A DNA stretch of 64,000 bases from JBDHHQ01 sp039586035 (GTDB taxonomy: Bacteria > Gemmatimonadota > Gemmatimonadetes > Longimicrobiales > Gaopeijiaceae): contig JBDHLD010000011.1 of the NCBI GenBank assembly GCA_039586035.1, forward strand, positions 1-64,000, in the 5' to 3' direction. Within the stretch, counting starts at the first letter, position 1, and every line of letters starts with the position of its first letter. This document shows, piece after piece, positions 63,259-64,000 of this stretch. The notes beneath the pieces are model-generated. The model saw only the letters and a list, made by a program, of their open reading frames with translations, made no database searches and was not told the origin of the DNA. The position numbers and the translations under genes are program-made.

Positions 63259-63458
63259 GGGTCGGCGCGTTCCTCCAGGGCCGAGGCGCAGGCATCCAGA
63301 GCGGCCGTCAGCTCCTCGAGCAGGGTTCGCGCGGCCGATGGTGTGAGCCCGTCGTGACCCACCTGGCTCCTCAGCTGCCGAATCTTGGAGGCGGCGGCGC
63401 GGATGCGTCGGCTCGCGTCCGGGCGGGGCGCGTCCGGAAAGAGGTCGTGGACGTCCAT
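63255..63458 (-). CDS. Small helical hypothetical protein
   Basis: 67 residues, no family recognised. After a short Asp/Pro-rich start come two amphipathic helices rich in Ala, Arg and Leu (SRRIRAAASKIRQLRSQVG and AARTLLEELTAALDACASAL), which could form a hairpin. It opens the symporter operon; its stop overlaps the DUF3311 start in an ATGA junction, which supports it being translated. Confidence 0.6.
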   Translation of the reverse strand: MDVHDLFPDAPRPDASRRIRAAASKIRQLRSQVGHDGLTPSAARTLLEELTAALDACASALEERADP

Positions 63459-63537
63459 GGCAGGCCTGTCCTGAGAGCGGAATCGAGTGTCCGTACCTTA
63501 GCAGGCGGCGTGGTCGGGCGCAGCCCCGTTCGGTTCC

Positions 63538-64000
63538 TCAGCTTCCCCTGAAGTCGGGGTCCCGCTTCTCGATGAACGCGCTCACGCCCTCTCGGCCGTC
63601 GTCACTGGCGAACGCCGCCAGGAAGAGCTCCCTCTCCAGGGCGAGCCCGGCCGACAGCGGCGTCTCCATGGCGGCTTGCACCGACTGCTTGACCAGCCGG
63701 AGGGCCAGGGGGCTCCACCGGGCCATGCGGCGGGCCACGTCCATGGCCTTCTCGAGGTGCTGACCCTCGTCCACCAGAAACTCCACCAGCCCGATCCGAT
63801 GAGCCTCTTCCGCGTCCACGAAGTCGCCGGACAAGGCGATTCGAAGCGCCTGACCGGGCCCCACCAGCCGCGCCAACCGCTGTGTGCCACCGGCACCGGG
63901 GATGAGCCCCAGCCGGATTTCAGCCTGGCCGAAGCGAGCGGTCCGATCGGCCACGCGAAGGTCGCAGGCCAGCGCCAGCTCGGAGCCGCCACCCAGGCAG
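63538..64000 (-). CDS. Enoyl-CoA hydratase/isomerase family protein (5' end outside the window)
   Basis: The visible part is the C-terminal 153 residues of a crotonase. It begins inside the oxyanion-loop helix (CLGGGSELALACDLRVA) and continues through LGLIPGAGGTQRLARLVG, which carries a catalytic-type segment, to the end FIEKRDPDFRGS. The frame stays open to the window edge, so the internal GTG at 63954 is not a real start. It is a second paralogue besides the hydratase at 43975, closer to classical short-chain enoyl-CoA hydratases. Confidence 0.93.
   Translation of the reverse strand, partial: CLGGGSELALACDLRVADRTARFGQAEIRLGLIPGAGGTQRLARLVGPGQALRIALSGDFVDAEEAHRIGLVEFLVDEGQHLEKAMDVARRMARWSPLALRLVKQSVQAAMETPLSAGLALERELFLAAFASDDGREGVSAFIEKRDPDFRGS

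Overview
The window is about 70% GC chromosomal DNA, densely coding on both strands, with many 1-4 base ATGA/GTGA/TGATG overlaps between consecutive genes and frequent GTG/TTG starts. A SusC/SusD outer-membrane pair in a high-GC genome, an alphaproteobacterial-type LexA operator (GAAC-N7-GAAC), a split acyl-CoA mutase and the overall gene mix suggest a Gemmatimonadota-like bacterium. This is inference; there is no rRNA gene here to settle it. I see no phage, transposase, CRISPR array or convincing tRNA.

Layout. (1) 1-8346, minus strand: a continuous operon truA-tal-htrA-purB-purC-psd-pssA-purS-purQ-purL(partial), in which the phosphatidylethanolamine branch (psd, pssA) sits inside the de novo purine genes. 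(2) 8489-17305: tryptophan biosynthesis trpD, then lexA on the other strand, then trpC-trpF-trpB-HEAT protein-HD-GYP protein-trpA. The HEAT and HD-GYP proteins share an N-terminal domain and appear to be a signalling pair embedded in the trp operon. (3) 17443-25086: an NFACT/RqcH-like gene (minus), panB-panC-HD hydrolase-LytR_C protein-lepB-glycosyltransferase, and rlmN (minus). (4) 25170-35557: a PorV-like barrel (minus), vanZ-like, aspS, phoH, a 7TM-HD phosphodiesterase, a YbeY-MgtE fusion and an ABC1/UbiB kinase. (5) 35685-47860: an acyl-CoA catabolic island with meaB, a coenzyme-B12 acyl-CoA mutase in two subunits, a HAD hydrolase, an acyl-CoA carboxylase beta subunit, a split AtuA-like protein, an enoyl-CoA hydratase, RecQ and an acyl-CoA dehydrogenase. 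(6) 48216-64000: rng, susC-susD with an intrinsic terminator, two lipoproteins, a receptor-like protein with plug but no barrel, a hydrolase, rplU-rpmA, a lytic transglycosylase, and a minus-strand symporter/chorismate mutase operon followed by a partial enoyl-CoA hydratase.

How the genes work together. Regions 1 and 2 make purines, phosphatidylethanolamine and tryptophan. Region 5 looks like a route for branched or isoprenoid-type acyl-CoAs: dehydrogenation, carboxylation, hydration and B12-dependent skeletal rearrangement with the MeaB chaperone. The mutase carries Phe103 and Gln221 where methylmalonyl-CoA mutase has Tyr89 and Arg207, so it reads as isobutyryl-CoA-mutase-like rather than a methylmalonyl-CoA mutase.

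Most promising for follow-up: the mutase specificity call, the YbeY-MgtE single reading frame, the HEAT/HD-GYP pair with its shared domain, the LexA operator array, the split AtuA with a repeat-filled relic linker, the natural Asp-to-Gly change in the TrpD PRPP loop, and the barrel-less plug protein.
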